A model generated the notes under the pieces. The model made no database searches. It saw nothing but the letters and a program-made list of their open reading frames with translations, and was not told the DNA's origin. A DNA stretch of 64,000 nucleotides. Origin: Anaerolineae bacterium. Its GTDB lineage: Bacteria; Chloroflexota; Anaerolineae; Anaerolineales; Anaerolineaceae. Location: NCBI GenBank assembly GCA_013178295.1, contig JABLWW010000007.1, positions 62,001-126,000 on the forward strand. Direction: 5' to 3'. Position numbers and translations under genes: made by a program. Below are positions 52,491 to 61,240 of the stretch, one piece after another. Positions within the stretch are counted from its first letter, which is position 1, and the number at the start of each line of letters is the position of its first letter.

Positions 52491-52499
52491 TGTTATAAT
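52491..52499 (+). promoter_or_regulatory. Extended -10 promoter of the second Ser/Thr kinase
   Basis: TGTTATAAT: a TGn element followed by TATAAT (52494-52499). The start of transcription would lie near 52506, leaving a leader of only about 15 bases before the ATG at 52523. Confidence 0.6.
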
Positions 52500-52522
52500 G
52501 ACGCAGGGCTATGGAGAAAGGG

Positions 52523-53617
52523 ATGTCCTTCACCTCACTGTTGGGTAACCGTTACCAGATACAGGCAACGCTGGGAACGGGTGGAATGTCTATTGTGTAC
52601 CAAGCCCGTGACCTGATGCTGGAACGTCCTGTGGCAATTAAAGTGCTTCGGCAAGATTTTTCGAAGGACAGCGCTTTTCGCGAGCGTTTCCGCCAGGAAG
52701 CTAAAGCAGCCGCCAACCTGTCGCATCCCAACATTGTTACCGTTCACGATTTTGGCTTTGACAGTGGCAGATTATTCATCGTTATGGAATATATCCCTGG
52801 AAAAGACCTTAAGTCGCTGATTAAAGAGCACGGGCGCTACACGCCAGAAGAAGCGCTACCGCTCATCATCCAGGCTTGTGCCGGTATCGGCTATGCGCAT
52901 CGCGCCGGTCTTGTTCACTGCGATGTCAAACCACACAATATGCTTGTTACCCCTGACCGGCGGCTCAAGGTTACTGACTTTGGCATTGCACGCGCCCTTT
53001 CCACGATCAAACCAGATGAAAAAAGCGATATTGTGTGGGGATCACCGCAATATTTTTCGCCAGAACAGGCTGCCGGTCTGGCGCCCTCTCCTGCTTCGGA
53101 TGTCTACTCTCTAGGCGTTATCCTGTACGAAATGCTCACAGGCAAGCTCCCTTTCCATTCAGACTCGCCATCAGAACTGGCACGCATGCACCGCGATGTC
53201 CCCCCCATCCCCCCGCGGCGTTTGAACCCGGAAATCTCTCCTGAACTGGAACAGATACTCTTCAAAACACTTTCCAAAGAACCATCTTTACGCTACCGTA
53301 CTGCCGACCAGATGGGAAGGATACTGGTCAGCTTCAGCCGTCTCCCGGAAACACTGGATACCATCATTCCCGATTTCCCTTCAGCATTTCCCACCACACC
53401 ACGCCCTGCTGTCCAACCACCTCAAAAACAAACCGTTTACACACGCGTCCCGTCTTCCTCACCACCTCCTGTTCACCACACCCACCCAGCAGCTGCCCCC
53501 AAACAGGAAGAACTCGACTGGCTCACCATCGGACTTGGATTGGTTGCCCTGCTGGCAGTTGGCGGTTTGGTGCCTCTCTGGCTGACCGTTTTCCTGCGCC
53601 TCAGATCATTAAACTAA
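52523..53617 (+). CDS. Ser/Thr protein kinase with C-terminal membrane anchor
   Basis: 364 residues from the ATG at 52523, which has GGAG six bases ahead (an ATG at 52511 would add four residues). The kinase domain (about 8-268) shows GTGGMSIVYQA, VAIKVLR, LVHCDVKPHN, DFGIARAL and SPEQAAG. A Pro-rich linker (about 280-325) leads to one membrane helix (about 338-360). There is no outer sensor domain, unlike PknB. It lies 14 bases ahead of rpe. Confidence 0.93.
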   Translation: MSFTSLLGNRYQIQATLGTGGMSIVYQARDLMLERPVAIKVLRQDFSKDSAFRERFRQEAKAAANLSHPNIVTVHDFGFDSGRLFIVMEYIPGKDLKSLIKEHGRYTPEEALPLIIQACAGIGYAHRAGLVHCDVKPHNMLVTPDRRLKVTDFGIARALSTIKPDEKSDIVWGSPQYFSPEQAAGLAPSPASDVYSLGVILYEMLTGKLPFHSDSPSELARMHRDVPPIPPRRLNPEISPELEQILFKTLSKEPSLRYRTADQMGRILVSFSRLPETLDTIIPDFPSAFPTTPRPAVQPPQKQTVYTRVPSSSPPPVHHTHPAAAPKQEELDWLTIGLGLVALLAVGGLVPLWLTVFLRLRSLN

Positions 53618-53631
53618 AAAGCTATCACGTC

Positions 53632-54309
53632 ATGCACAACGCCACTCCAAACACCTTTATCTTGTCCCCATCCATTCTGTCTGCAGATTTTGCCCATTTG
53701 GAAAACCAGATCCGCGCTGTAGAAGAGGCTGGCGCTGATTGGATACACATTGACGTGATGGACGGCGTTTTCGTGCCCAACATCACCATGGGACCGTTTA
53801 TTGTCAGCACCTGCCAGCGAATCACCAGACTCCCACTCGATGTGCATCTTATGATTCATCAGCCCGAACGTCACATCCAGGCTTTTGCCGAAGCCGGCGC
53901 ATCTCTTATCAGCATCCATATCGAGTGCAACCCAAATATCCACCGCACCCTGCAGCAAATACGAGATCTGGGATGCCGTCCGGCAGTCGCCATCAACCCA
54001 GGAACACCGGCAGGCAGCATTGAGGCTGTTCTGGATATGGTGGATATGGTGCTGGTTATGACAGTCAACCCAGGTTTCTCTGGCCAGGTCTTTTTGCCAA
54101 ACACCGTTTCAAAAATTGCTCAGGTCAGTGACCTGATTCAATCCAAAAATCTAAAAACCCTGATACAAGTAGATGGCGGCATCAGCGCTGAAACACTCCC
54201 CACCGTTTATAAAAACGGTGCACGGGTGATCGTGGCAGCAACGTCTATTTTCAAACATCCGGCTGGTATTCATGCCGCAGTTCAAGCCTTGCGAGATTCA
54301 ATCCGTTAA
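53632..54309 (+). CDS. rpe: Ribulose-phosphate 3-epimerase
   Basis: Interconverts ribulose 5-phosphate and xylulose 5-phosphate in the pentose phosphate pathway. 225 residues in a TIM barrel with LSPSILSADFAHL, the metal/acid-base residues in HIDVMDGVFVPNITMGP and VHLMIHQPE, TVNPGFSGQ and the catalytic Asp in QVDGGIS. A small inverted repeat downstream separates it from convergent rpmB. Confidence 0.96.
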   Translation: MHNATPNTFILSPSILSADFAHLENQIRAVEEAGADWIHIDVMDGVFVPNITMGPFIVSTCQRITRLPLDVHLMIHQPERHIQAFAEAGASLISIHIECNPNIHRTLQQIRDLGCRPAVAINPGTPAGSIEAVLDMVDMVLVMTVNPGFSGQVFLPNTVSKIAQVSDLIQSKNLKTLIQVDGGISAETLPTVYKNGARVIVAATSIFKHPAGIHAAVQALRDSIR

Positions 54310-54313
54310 AAAC

Positions 54314-54341
54314 AAAAACCGCAGCCAATACTGCGATTTTT
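54314..54341. terminator. Bidirectional terminator between rpe and rpmB
   Basis: AAAAACCGCAG and CTGCGATTTTT form a 5-bp GC stem with an A-run on one side and a T-run on the other, suited to ending both convergent genes. Confidence 0.65.
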
Positions 54342-54365
54342 GCCTGTGCAATATTCTATGAAACA

Positions 54366-54548
54366 CTAAACACTCTTGACTAATGTCCGAATGCACTTTG
54401 CACACAACGTCTTGCGTACCTTGCGCCCATTCACCAACATCGTCACCCGCTGCAAATTGGGGCGAAATGCGCGGTTGGTTGCCCGCATTGAAAAACTGCG
54501 GTTATGCCCAAAAGTTGTTGTCTTTCCACAAGCCTCACACTTTGCCAT
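54366..54548 (-). CDS. rpmB: Ribosomal protein L28 (Zn-ribbon form)
   Basis: 60 residues from the ATG at 54548, with AAGGAAG ahead (a longer frame lacks support). It has MAKCEACGKTTTFGHNRSFS and LCAKCIRTL, so four Cys bind zinc (C+ form). Large-subunit protein. It has its own promoter at 54602-54630. Confidence 0.96.
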   Translation of the reverse strand: MAKCEACGKTTTFGHNRSFSMRATNRAFRPNLQRVTMLVNGRKVRKTLCAKCIRTLVKSV

Positions 54549-54601
54549 TGATAAACTTCCTTTCAAACACCTTGATGATTCCAACATAACAGCAAATATG
54601 C

Positions 54602-54630
54602 ATTTTACCATAAACCGTATCTATTTACAA
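54602..54630 (-). promoter_or_regulatory. Promoter of rpmB
   Basis: Minus strand: TTGTAA (54630-54625) and TAAAAT (54607-54602) spaced 17 bases, with TGG before the -10 box (extended -10). Confidence 0.75.
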
Positions 54631-54666
54631 GAAGAACTGTTTTAACACCTGTAAAGGATGATGAAT

Positions 54667-55023
54667 ATGAGCAGAACGACAAACCAATTGGGGAATATTT
54701 ACATCTCTCATCGAGCCATTGGTACAATCGCACATCAATCCGCCCTGGAGTCTTACGGCGTAGTTGGGTTGGCAGCAAAAAACATCTTCGCTGGCATTAG
54801 CAACGTCCTCACCAAAGACCCTACGCTCGGCGTTGAAGTCCATTATGATGGTCAGGCTATCTCTATTGATTTATACATTATCATCGAATATGGCACCCGT
54901 ATCACCTCCGTTGCCTCAAGCGTGGCAAGCAATGTACGCTTTCAGGTTGAAAAGGCTCTCGGCATAAATGTTAAAGAGGTTAATGTACACGTGCGCGGCT
55001 TGCGCATCAGCAACACGGATTGA
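54667..55023 (+). CDS. Asp23/Gls24 family protein
   Basis: 118 residues from the third clustered ATG, about eight bases after AAAGGA (ATGs at 54658 and 54661 are also in frame). The pattern GNIYISHRAIGTIAHQSALE, GVVGLAAK and NVKEVNVHVRGL fits DUF322 proteins, linked to envelope stress and, in many genomes, found beside the DAK2/FakA gene as here. Likely cytoplasmic. Confidence 0.9.
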   Translation: MSRTTNQLGNIYISHRAIGTIAHQSALESYGVVGLAAKNIFAGISNVLTKDPTLGVEVHYDGQAISIDLYIIIEYGTRITSVASSVASNVRFQVEKALGINVKEVNVHVRGLRISNTD

Positions 55024-55062
55024 TTCAGTATATGCCGACAGCGCCACATTTACGGGAGTAGT

Positions 55063-56751
55063 ATGGATAACAACACACATTTTCAATCCGCCACAGAAAA
55101 ACAAATCAAAGACACCCGCAATATTGACGGTCAAGACCTGAAAACGCTCATTGCCGCCGCGCTGGCGTGGTTAAAGGCAAATCAGCAATATGTCAACTCC
55201 CTAAACGTGTTCCCCGTTCCCGACGGCGATACCGGCACAAATATGGTGTTGACTCTCCAGGCTGCCTTAAACGAGATTGCGGGAACACAGGAAACAAACA
55301 TCGGAAAAATTGCCCACCAGATTGCTCAGGGAGCCTTGATGGGGGCACGGGGCAACTCCGGGGTTATCCTTTCTCAGCTTTTGAGAGGTTTTGCGCGCAC
55401 CCTTGACAACTACGAAACTATGAACGCGCAGATGCTGGTCGAATCTTTGAACGAAGCACGCACAACAGCCTACAAAGGGGTTGTACGCCCAGTGGAAGGT
55501 ACCATCCTCACTGTTGCCAAAGATATTTCCATCGAAGCCAGCCAGGCTGTTCTTGAAACAGACGATATGCTTATCATCCTTGAAAAGATTACACAGGCTG
55601 GAGAAGAATCTGTCAAGCGAACCCCCGACCTGTTACCCATCCTCAAACAAGCAAACGTTGTTGACGCTGGCGGCAAAGGATTGGTCTTTATTCTGGAAGG
55701 TATGTTGCGTTTCCTAAAAGGGATGCCGCTGGATATGCCTCAAACCGTAGTTCAACCGCTATCGGTTTTGGCACAGACCGAAGAAGTCATGGAAACTATA
55801 GAACCTGGTCAGGATTATGAAGTGGTAATTGATTTCAAGCCAATGGACACTTTTGATCTGGATAGGTTCTATAACCGTCTGACGGAAATCGGCACTTCCA
55901 TTCAGATGGGTGAAGGGGACGGTATGTACCGTATGCACATTCATGTCCCTACAGAGAAACGCTATGAACCGATTGACTACGTGATGAGTTTAGGGACAAT
56001 CACCCGCGTGCAAATCGAAAATCTTATTGAGCAAATGAATAGCAGCGGCAAGAAACTTACCCCTCCTGAAATTAACCTTGCACCAGTAGAGGAAGGGCAA
56101 ATCGCCGTTGTTGCAGTCTCGCCCGGATTGGGTTTATCCCGTATCTTTGCCAGTCTTGGCGCCGCAGCAATCGTTGAAGGCGGACAAACCATGAACCCCA
56201 GCACAGAAGAGATTTTGAAGTCTTTTAAAGACCTGCCCACCGACAAGGTGATTATCCTTCCCAACAACAAAAACATCATTATGACCGCTCAGACGGCTGC
56301 AAGCGCTTCGGATAAGCAGGTCGCTGTTATCCCCAGCCGCAGCATCCCACAAGGATTAAGTGCCATTCTGCATCTTATACCAGACGGAAACTTCGACCAG
56401 GTTGTCAAGAACATGAACAATGCCCTCAAAGATGTCAGCACTGGCGAAATCACATACGCCACACGCGACGCGGTCATAAACGGTGTCCAGGTCAAAGAAG
56501 GCAGCTTTATTGCCATGTTGGACGGCAAACTTGTTGAAGCTACTGATACATTAGAGAAAGCCTGCTTGGGTATGCTCAGCCAGGCAAATATCGAAGATAA
56601 AGAACGTATTACGCTGTTCTACGGCAACAACATCAACGGGAATGACGTTGATCAAATCACAAATTTGATAAAAAGCCAATACCCCGAGCACGAGATTGAA
56701 CTGCACGAAGGCGGACAGCCATATTATCATTTCATCATTGCCCTTGAATAA
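55063..56751 (+). CDS. fakA: DAK2-domain fatty acid kinase-like protein (FakA)
   Basis: 562 residues. The N-terminal DhaL/DAK2 ATP-binding domain shows the Asp-rich metal site NVFPVPDGDTGTNM and GARGNSGVILSQLLRG. A middle domain and a C-terminal EDD-like fold (IILPNNKNIIMTAQ, ITLFYGNN) follow. FakA phosphorylates fatty acids held by a DegV/FakB partner, and a degV gene starts two bases after the stop. Both probably feed exogenous fatty acids into phospholipids. Confidence 0.93.
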   Translation: MDNNTHFQSATEKQIKDTRNIDGQDLKTLIAAALAWLKANQQYVNSLNVFPVPDGDTGTNMVLTLQAALNEIAGTQETNIGKIAHQIAQGALMGARGNSGVILSQLLRGFARTLDNYETMNAQMLVESLNEARTTAYKGVVRPVEGTILTVAKDISIEASQAVLETDDMLIILEKITQAGEESVKRTPDLLPILKQANVVDAGGKGLVFILEGMLRFLKGMPLDMPQTVVQPLSVLAQTEEVMETIEPGQDYEVVIDFKPMDTFDLDRFYNRLTEIGTSIQMGEGDGMYRMHIHVPTEKRYEPIDYVMSLGTITRVQIENLIEQMNSSGKKLTPPEINLAPVEEGQIAVVAVSPGLGLSRIFASLGAAAIVEGGQTMNPSTEEILKSFKDLPTDKVIILPNNKNIIMTAQTAASASDKQVAVIPSRSIPQGLSAILHLIPDGNFDQVVKNMNNALKDVSTGEITYATRDAVINGVQVKEGSFIAMLDGKLVEATDTLEKACLGMLSQANIEDKERITLFYGNNINGNDVDQITNLIKSQYPEHEIELHEGGQPYYHFIIALE

Positions 56752-56753
56752 GC

Positions 56754-57620
56754 ATGGGTTCTATTTGTATCGTCACTGACAGTACCTGCCAGATGGTCAG
56801 GGGCGCTGCCCCCGCCCCGCAGACGCAGCTTGAAATAATCCAATGGGAAATAAAAACCAGCGGAATCCACCCTGTCAATGGAGAAAGTCTGAAGGTCAGT
56901 GACCTGCCGCCGCAAGCAACCTGTGGGTTTCCCTTTCATCTCACTGCCCCTACCGTTGAACGCATTGCCGCGCTTTTTTCACATCTCTCAAAAAGATTTG
57001 AAAGCATTGTGGGAATATTTTCATCAAGCTTGCTCGGCAGTTGTTATGACAACGCCCAGAAAGCCTCTAAGGACTATCAAGGCAAAGTTGAAATCTTTTT
57101 GATCGACACACAAACGTTCTCAGTAGGACTAGGATATCTGGTGCAGTGTGCGCTCGATGCCGCCGCTCAGGGGCTGTCCGCCTCAGAAATTGACCGCAAA
57201 GTGCGTAACCTATGTGCCATCACCTACTCCCTCATTTGCGCCCCTGCAATCTCGTACCTTCATCATAATGGTTTTGTTGATCATGGGCAGGCGATGATCG
57301 GGGAAATGCTCGGCCTATATCCCATTTTCACTCTGGAAAGCGATAAATTACTGCCAATAGAAAAAGTGCGCAGCTATCGCCAGGCTATAACCTTCTTCCA
57401 GGAATTTCTTGAAGAATTTGAGCATGTCAAACACATCTCAGTGATCAAAAGCCCTCTGATCGTTTACAATGAGCCACGACAGGGCTCCGGTTTTCTTCTA
57501 AACGTCCTGTCAAAACCCGTCTATTCAGAGCACATTATCAATCTGCCCACAGCGATGCTGTTTGGTCCCACCTGTCTTGGCATGTTCATTGTAGAAGCCG
57601 AAAATCCCAGATTACACTGA
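56754..57620 (+). CDS. DegV family fatty-acid-binding protein (FakB-like)
   Basis: 288 residues. The start ICIVTDSTCQM and the block IFSSSLLGSCYDNAQKA, with LIDTQTFSVGLGYLV, are the DegV pattern of an acyl chain in a tunnel with the carboxylate bound by Ser/Thr. It binds the fatty acid presented to FakA. The two-base spacing to fakA shows co-translation. Confidence 0.9.
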   Translation: MGSICIVTDSTCQMVRGAAPAPQTQLEIIQWEIKTSGIHPVNGESLKVSDLPPQATCGFPFHLTAPTVERIAALFSHLSKRFESIVGIFSSSLLGSCYDNAQKASKDYQGKVEIFLIDTQTFSVGLGYLVQCALDAAAQGLSASEIDRKVRNLCAITYSLICAPAISYLHHNGFVDHGQAMIGEMLGLYPIFTLESDKLLPIEKVRSYRQAITFFQEFLEEFEHVKHISVIKSPLIVYNEPRQGSGFLLNVLSKPVYSEHIINLPTAMLFGPTCLGMFIVEAENPRLH

Positions 57621-57680
57621 AGCCACAGCTTTTTGGCGCCAATTTACATACCTCAATTGACTTTGCGGTAAAATAACATC

Positions 57681-60161
57681 ATGCTATTGCCCATTAATAA
57701 ATTACAGAAGATCTTCAAACTCGAAAGCGAACGAAACTATGACAACAGAGCCGTTTTAGGGGGAATAGACAAAATCATTCCCTCCTGGGAAAGCGAAGCT
57801 CGAGAATCCCATCTGGCTGAGGATCTCATTCAGCAAGTTGCTACACATCTTTACCGCTATCCGCAAGCTGATGCGCAAGAACGACAAAAGATAATCACCG
57901 AAATCAATAAATTACTTGACCCACTTCAAGGCACAAACTCAGCGCAGGGCAGCATGCAAGATCAAAAGTATGCCAACTCAGTGCAAGCCGAGCAACCCGT
58001 CAACCGCCAGCCAACCTTTGAGAAAAAGACAACTTCCCAGAAGCCGAGCAGCAGATTTTCCAAACTGCCCACTGAAAGCCCACCTGGACTGGACTCCCCG
58101 CTGACAACCCTGACAGGTGTCGGTCCGGGAAATGCCAAAAGGCTCAAGGAGATTGGTCTCTATACCCTTGGCGACCTGTTGTATTACTTTCCCAGACGCT
58201 ACGACGACTACAGCCAATTGAAAACCATCAACCGCTTGCAATATGGCGAAGAACTAACCGTTATCGGAACAATCCAAAATATTAGCACCCGCCAAATTTC
58301 TATTAGAGGAAAACCCGCACAGATTACCGAAGCTGTGTTATATGACGGCACAGGCTTTCTGCGTATTAACTGGTTTAACCAACCCTGGATTGAAACCCGT
58401 CTCCCACCTAAAACACAAGTTTCACTGTCCGGTAAAGTGGAAGCCTACCTGGGGCGTCTTTCGATGTCCAACCCGGATTGGGAGCTTCTGGAAGCAGAGC
58501 ACCTTCACACCAATCGTATTGTGCCTGTTTACCCTCTCACCGCTGGCATCAGCCAAAAATGGTTACGTGCCCGCATGTTCCAGGCGGTCCGCTTCTGGGC
58601 ACCGCGCATTCCCGATTACCTGCCCGAATCAGTACGGCAGGAGACCGGCTTGTTGGACCTGCCCACTGCGTTGTTACAAATCCACATGCCAGATAGCATG
58701 GAACAGTTACACGCTGCACGTGCCCGCCTGGCTTTTGATGAGATCTTTCTGCTTCAGCTTGGTGTTCTCGGACAAAAGCAAAGCTGGCAGTCTGCCGAAG
58801 CGCAGGTATTTACCGCGCCTGACGGGTGGCTGGAACAGCAGATTGCACACCTGCCTTTTGCTCTTACCAATGCACAACGCCGTGCAATCGAAGATATCTG
58901 CGCTGACCTTGCCAGTGGGCATCCTATGAACCGTCTGTTGCAGGGTGATGTTGGCTCAGGAAAAACTGTGGTTGCTGCGCTTGCTGCCATGATTGTTATA
59001 AGACAGGGTGCTCAGGCTGCCTTTATGGCGCCAACCAGTATCCTTGCCGAACAGCATTACCGCAGCCTCAGCAAACTGCTCATCGAGCAAAACCCGGAAC
59101 CGATCATCAAGCCGGAGCAAATCTGCCTGATGATCGGCGATACACCAGAAAACGAGAAACAGGAAATCCGCGCCAGACTCGCTGATGGTCAGATCAAAGT
59201 CGTCATTGGCACCCACGCGCTGATCGAAGACCCGGTCACCTTCCAGGATTTGCAATTCGTAGTAATTGATGAGCAACACCGTTTTGGGGTTGCACAACGA
59301 TCTGCCTTACGGATCAAGGGCAAGAACCCGCACTTGCTGGTCATGACAGCAACCCCCATCCCACGCTCACTGGCGCTTACGGTTTACGGCGATCTTGACC
59401 TTACCGTCATAGACGAGATGCCTGCCGGGCGTAAGCCTGTTGAAACGTATATTCTCCACCCCTCTGAGCGCGAAAGGGCATATCATCTGATACGCTCGCA
59501 GATAAAACTGGGGCAACAGGCATTTATCATATATCCGCTGGTCAATCAGGGCGAGACCGACGAGGTCAAAGCCGCCGTCCAGGAGCATCACTACCTGCAG
59601 AAGGAAATTTTCCCAGACCTCAAGTTAGGGCTACTACATGGACGCTTGCGTCAGGAAGAAAAAGACCGAACCATGAGCCGTTTTCGCAAAGGGGATTTTC
59701 ATATCCTTGTCTCAACCTCTGTGGTTGAAGTTGGTGTAGATGTGCCCAACGCAACCGTCATGTTGATTGAAGGCGCTAATCGTTTCGGTTTGGCGCAGCT
59801 TCATCAGCTGCGCGGCCGTGTCGGGCGCGGGCAGGAACATTCATACTGTCTTCTCATCCCTGATACAGAAAACAGCCTTGACAATGAACGGCTGGCAGTC
59901 ATGGCAGAGACCAACGACGGTTTTGTGCTCGCAGAACGCGATTTGGAACAGCGCGGACCCGGCGAATTCTTGGGCACCCGCCAGTCCGGCTATTCCGAGC
60001 TGCGTATGGCAAACCTTACCAACATCCGCCTAATTGAAAAAGCCCGTCAGCAGGCTCAGGCATTGTTCAAAACAGACCCACACTTTTCTGACCCAAAGCA
60101 TTATGCATTGGCAAAAATGGTACGCCGCTTTTGGGAAGGTGGAAGAGGAGATATTAGTTGA
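57681..60161 (+). CDS. recG: ATP-dependent DNA helicase RecG
   Basis: 826 residues, longer than the usual 680-700 because of an N-terminal extension of about 140 residues (helical, then Gln/Ser/Pro-rich). The wedge/OB domain starts near LTTLTGVGPGNAKRLKEIG. Helicase motifs follow: GDVGSGKTVVAALA (Walker A), IDEQHRFG (Walker B), MTATPIPRSLAL, STSVVEVGVDVPNA, HQLRGRVGRG. Rescues stalled forks and processes R-loops. Confidence 0.96.
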   Translation: MLLPINKLQKIFKLESERNYDNRAVLGGIDKIIPSWESEARESHLAEDLIQQVATHLYRYPQADAQERQKIITEINKLLDPLQGTNSAQGSMQDQKYANSVQAEQPVNRQPTFEKKTTSQKPSSRFSKLPTESPPGLDSPLTTLTGVGPGNAKRLKEIGLYTLGDLLYYFPRRYDDYSQLKTINRLQYGEELTVIGTIQNISTRQISIRGKPAQITEAVLYDGTGFLRINWFNQPWIETRLPPKTQVSLSGKVEAYLGRLSMSNPDWELLEAEHLHTNRIVPVYPLTAGISQKWLRARMFQAVRFWAPRIPDYLPESVRQETGLLDLPTALLQIHMPDSMEQLHAARARLAFDEIFLLQLGVLGQKQSWQSAEAQVFTAPDGWLEQQIAHLPFALTNAQRRAIEDICADLASGHPMNRLLQGDVGSGKTVVAALAAMIVIRQGAQAAFMAPTSILAEQHYRSLSKLLIEQNPEPIIKPEQICLMIGDTPENEKQEIRARLADGQIKVVIGTHALIEDPVTFQDLQFVVIDEQHRFGVAQRSALRIKGKNPHLLVMTATPIPRSLALTVYGDLDLTVIDEMPAGRKPVETYILHPSERERAYHLIRSQIKLGQQAFIIYPLVNQGETDEVKAAVQEHHYLQKEIFPDLKLGLLHGRLRQEEKDRTMSRFRKGDFHILVSTSVVEVGVDVPNATVMLIEGANRFGLAQLHQLRGRVGRGQEHSYCLLIPDTENSLDNERLAVMAETNDGFVLAERDLEQRGPGEFLGTRQSGYSELRMANLTNIRLIEKARQQAQALFKTDPHFSDPKHYALAKMVRRFWEGGRGDIS

Positions 60162-60164
60162 CCC

Positions 60165-60689
60165 ATGGTACGTGCTGTCTTTCCCGGAACCTTTGACCCC
60201 ATTCACTATGGGCATATTGACATTGCCCAGCGCGCCGCACGCCTTTTTGATGAGCTGATCATCGCCGTCTACGACCGGCCGCTAAAGAACCTGATCTTTT
60301 CCCCTGAAGAGCGTCTGCACCTGGTACGCGCGGCTTTTAATAATACATCCAATATCACCGTCATGGGGTATGATGGTTTGACAGTGGATTTCTGCCGTAA
60401 GATCAACGCTCAGGTAATTGTGCGCGGGCTGCGCGTCTTCTCCGACTTTGAACATGAATTCCGCATGGCGCTCGCCAATCACCACCTTGCCCCAGATATT
60501 GACGTCATTGCACTGATCACCAGCGAGAAACACACTTTTCTGTCTTCCACAACAGTGCGCGAGATTGCCTGTCTGGGCGGCAACGTCAGTGATATGGTGC
60601 CGCCCGAGGTGGCAGAAGCGCTAAAAAGACGGTATTTCGAGTTAGGCGATGAAAGAAAGGTCACGCCCATCAGTTCGTTGCGCGATTGA
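60165..60689 (+). CDS. coaD: Phosphopantetheine adenylyltransferase
   Basis: Penultimate step of coenzyme A synthesis. 174 residues, close to the usual 160. The nucleotidyltransferase motif FPGTFDPIHYGH, RGLRVFSDFEHEFRMALAN and FLSSTTVREI are present. The start lies three bases after recG. A C-terminal extension of about 10 residues is present. Confidence 0.96.
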   Translation: MVRAVFPGTFDPIHYGHIDIAQRAARLFDELIIAVYDRPLKNLIFSPEERLHLVRAAFNNTSNITVMGYDGLTVDFCRKINAQVIVRGLRVFSDFEHEFRMALANHHLAPDIDVIALITSEKHTFLSSTTVREIACLGGNVSDMVPPEVAEALKRRYFELGDERKVTPISSLRD

Positions 60690-60766
60690 CTTTTGTTCCA
60701 AAATAAGGCAAAATTGGTCTATCACTTGCAACGATTTGCTTTAAAAACTTTTTCGGAGGCTGGCGC

Positions 60767-61240
60767 ATGGATATTTTACATCTTGTAGACCGCCTGGAGG
60801 AGCTTTTTAACGAAAGCCGCTCCTTTCCTTTCACACACAGCGTAATCGTTGATGAGGACCGCATGTTGGATATCATTGACCAGATGCGCGTTTCCATCCC
60901 TGAAGAAATCAAAAAAGCGCAGCAACTGCTGGCGCAGCGCGATCGCCTCCTCGCCCAGGCTCAAGAAGAGGGAAACCGCACCATTGCACTGGCACGCGAG
61001 AAGTCTGAACAACTCATCAACAACAGCGAAATCGCACAGGCGGCTCACGCACGGGCAGAACAAATCATAGAACAAGCCCGCATTGAGGCAGAAAGAATAC
61101 GCCGCGAGGCGGATGACTATGTACTTAATACCCTTTCGCAAATCGAACTGGAACTGGAGCGCTATCTTGGCCAGGTACGAAATGGCATCCGCACCATACA
61201 AACCGAAAAGCGGCAGCAGCAACAAATTGATCAGCCGTGA
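60767..61240 (+). CDS. Coiled-coil protein, DivIVA/SepIVA-like
   Basis: 157 residues. A conserved-looking head (MDILHLVDRLEELFNES, then DEDRMLDIIDQMRVSIPEEI) is followed by a continuous coiled coil (about 45-145) rich in Ala, Arg, Glu and Gln. This recalls the SepIVA/DivIVA-like proteins of actinobacteria involved in cell elongation. It is often mislabelled as an ATP synthase subunit. GGAGG lies ahead of the ATG. mreB is also close by, fitting an envelope-growth role. Confidence 0.7.
   Translation: MDILHLVDRLEELFNESRSFPFTHSVIVDEDRMLDIIDQMRVSIPEEIKKAQQLLAQRDRLLAQAQEEGNRTIALAREKSEQLINNSEIAQAAHARAEQIIEQARIEAERIRREADDYVLNTLSQIELELERYLGQVRNGIRTIQTEKRQQQQIDQP

Noticed and set aside
61083-61226. 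Long upstream extension of the secreted protein gene
   Set aside because: It lies inside the coiled-coil gene in another frame, and a signal peptide only appears after the TTG at 61227.
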